NCBI GenBank assembly: GCA_050014415.1
Contig: JBEKDJ010000311.1
Span: 1-5,898, forward strand
DNA: 5,898 nucleotides
Source: JBEKDJ01 sp050014415
Lineage (GTDB): Bacteria > Desulfobacterota > BSN033 > UBA1163
Direction: 5' to 3'
Shown here: positions 5,353 to 5,898 of the stretch, one piece after another
How positions within the stretch are numbered: the stretch's first letter is position 1
Layout of the letters: each line of letters starts with the position of its first letter
Notes under the pieces: model-generated
The model's database searches: none
What the model was told of the DNA's origin: nothing
Seen by the model: the letters and a program-made list of their open reading frames with translations, nothing else
Made by a program: the position numbers and the translations under genes

Positions 5353-5631
5353 CAGAACAGGAGACCTTGTTACAGTGCCCTTTCTTGCGGTCTCTGTTTC
5401 CCCCTCCTTCCGCTCAAGATCTCTATCTTGCTTTTGGAATTTCGGTCTTATCAACCGATCCCTCATTGATTTATCCAATTTCCAAGGCCAGCCATGTGAT
5501 TGTTTGGTGTGAAACATTTCAAATCGATTTGACTCAACATGAATGAATTGAAAAGGCTCTATTATGCGCCGTCAGTAGGGGTGAACTTGTCTTGGACATG
5601 GGCAAAACAACAATGAGAAAACTGAAGGAAA
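5353..5631. other. Spacer without a supported gene
   Basis: This is the rest of the 469-bp gap between the oxidoreductase end and the nucleotidyltransferase promoter. A minus-strand frame of 87 codons (ATG 5517 to TAA 5254) and a plus-strand frame of 66 codons (GTG 5346 to 5546) overlap each other. Both lack ribosome sites, resemble no protein I know and run through the promoter, so I leave both uncalled. It includes a 14-bp palindrome at 5519-5532. Confidence 0.45.
5519..5532. repeat. 14-bp perfect palindrome
   Basis: TCAAATCGATTTGA is fully self-complementary and is flanked by a second small symmetry, TTGACTCAA (5529-5537). It lies about 170 bp upstream of the promoter at 5323-5352, far for a simple repressor site. 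One such palindrome in a window of this size is not surprising by chance. Confidence 0.35.
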
Positions 5632-5636
5632 TCAGT
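5615..5636 (-). terminator. Weak terminator-like hairpin at the oxidoreductase stop
   Basis: The minus strand shows ACTGA and TCAGT as a perfect 5-bp stem with a 6-nt loop, overlapping the stop codon (5634-5632) and followed by TTTCTC. The stem is short and not GC-rich, so termination here is only possible. Confidence 0.25.
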
Positions 5637-5898
5637 AAACAACGATTTCATCGACGAATTTTACCCAATTAGACCCGTAGGCATCTTCGGACACCAGTCG
5701 CAAAGGGAACCCGTGCTTTTGAGGAAGGGGTTTGTCGTTCACTCGATAGGCTAAGAAGATCTTCTTTTGAAATATATCCTTTATTGAAATTCTAACGGTC
5801 TTTTCACTACCTCCCTTGACATCGATGTATCTTGCCTCATTCTTCATATGTGCATCTTGGAGCAGAACTGTTAAGTGAACTCCGGTCCAACGGCCATT
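5632..5898 (-). CDS. Molybdopterin-dependent oxidoreductase, sulfite-oxidase fold, C-terminal part
   Basis: The last 88 codons of a gene whose 5' part lies beyond the right edge. An ATG exists at 5847, but the frame continues in-phase to the window end, giving NGRWTGVHLTVLLQDAH before it, which is the family's W-x-GV-x-L-x-x-LL element. Further marks are an AYRVNDKPLP segment, the HGFPLRLV block, and YGSNWVKFVDEI near the C-terminus, all typical of the oxidoreductase molybdopterin-binding domain (PF00174). These enzymes hold a molybdenum cofactor through a cysteine, which would be upstream and is not visible. The protein ends right after this domain, so it lacks the C-terminal dimerisation domain of classical sulfite oxidases and resembles the short YedY/MsrP-like or related periplasmic type. 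The substrate cannot be inferred. It reads toward the nucleotidyltransferase but is 469 bp away. Confidence 0.85.
   Translation of the reverse strand, partial: NGRWTGVHLTVLLQDAHMKNEARYIDVKGGSEKTVRISIKDIFQKKIFLAYRVNDKPLPQKHGFPLRLVSEDAYGSNWVKFVDEIVVY

Noticed and set aside
5254..5517. 87-codon minus-strand frame ending in a hydrophobic tail
   Set aside because: It has no ribosome site, runs straight through the strong promoter at 5323-5352, overlaps an opposite-strand frame and has an unconvincing composition.
5346..5546. 66-codon plus-strand frame starting with GTG
   Set aside because: It has no Shine-Dalgarno or promoter on that strand, resembles no known protein and is antisense to the promoter region.
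1..5898. tRNA, rRNA, CRISPR array, transposase or tandem repeats
   Set aside because: Reading both strands showed no cloverleaf with a T-loop signature, no regularly spaced repeats and no transposase-like ORF.

Overview
This window looks like a chromosomal stretch from a Gram-negative-type bacterium of roughly even base composition (judged by eye). The taxon cannot be fixed from the sequence. Supporting signs are a twin-arginine-like export signal, a GT-B glycosyltransferase, a molybdopterin-dependent oxidoreductase, and a PqqD / HPr-kinase-like / nucleotidyltransferase set. As far as I recall, such sets occur in proteobacteria and relatives that make exopolysaccharide or exosortase systems, and related parts occur in lasso-peptide (RiPP) clusters. 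Spacers are long for a bacterium (150 to 470 bp), which fits an accessory or rearranged region.

Left part (plus strand). Bases 1-293 hold no supported gene. They do hold a 16-bp, one-mismatch inverted repeat (150-195) whose right arm contains a perfect TTGACA. Next come an exported protein of unknown function (300-869) with a Tat-like N-terminus and an unusual LP-KW-KPVV...VHAQ segment, one or two terminators (869-951), and a GT1-type glycosyltransferase (1021-2370).

Right part (minus strand, read right to left). The C-terminal 88 codons of a sulfite-oxidase-type molybdopterin oxidoreductase run off the right edge (5632-5898). A 469-bp spacer follows, carrying a strong sigma70-like promoter (5323-5352) and a leader of about 150 nt with a hairpin and overlapping mini-ORFs. 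Then come a nucleotidyltransferase-fold protein (4011-5162), a 293-bp spacer, a PqqD-like protein (3454-3717), and an HprK-related kinase (2597-3457) that overlaps PqqD by an ATGA junction. The kinase converges on the glycosyltransferase across a 226-bp spacer.

Working model (inference). The minus-strand trio is a candidate peptide- or protein-modification cassette: the PqqD-like protein binds a substrate peptide, and the HprK-like and nucleotidyltransferase-fold enzymes act as phospho- or nucleotidyl-transferring enzymes. No convincing precursor peptide is visible, and no lasso cyclase or B2 protease lies in the window. The exported protein and the glycosyltransferase may belong to the same surface or secretion programme, but nothing in the sequence proves a link.
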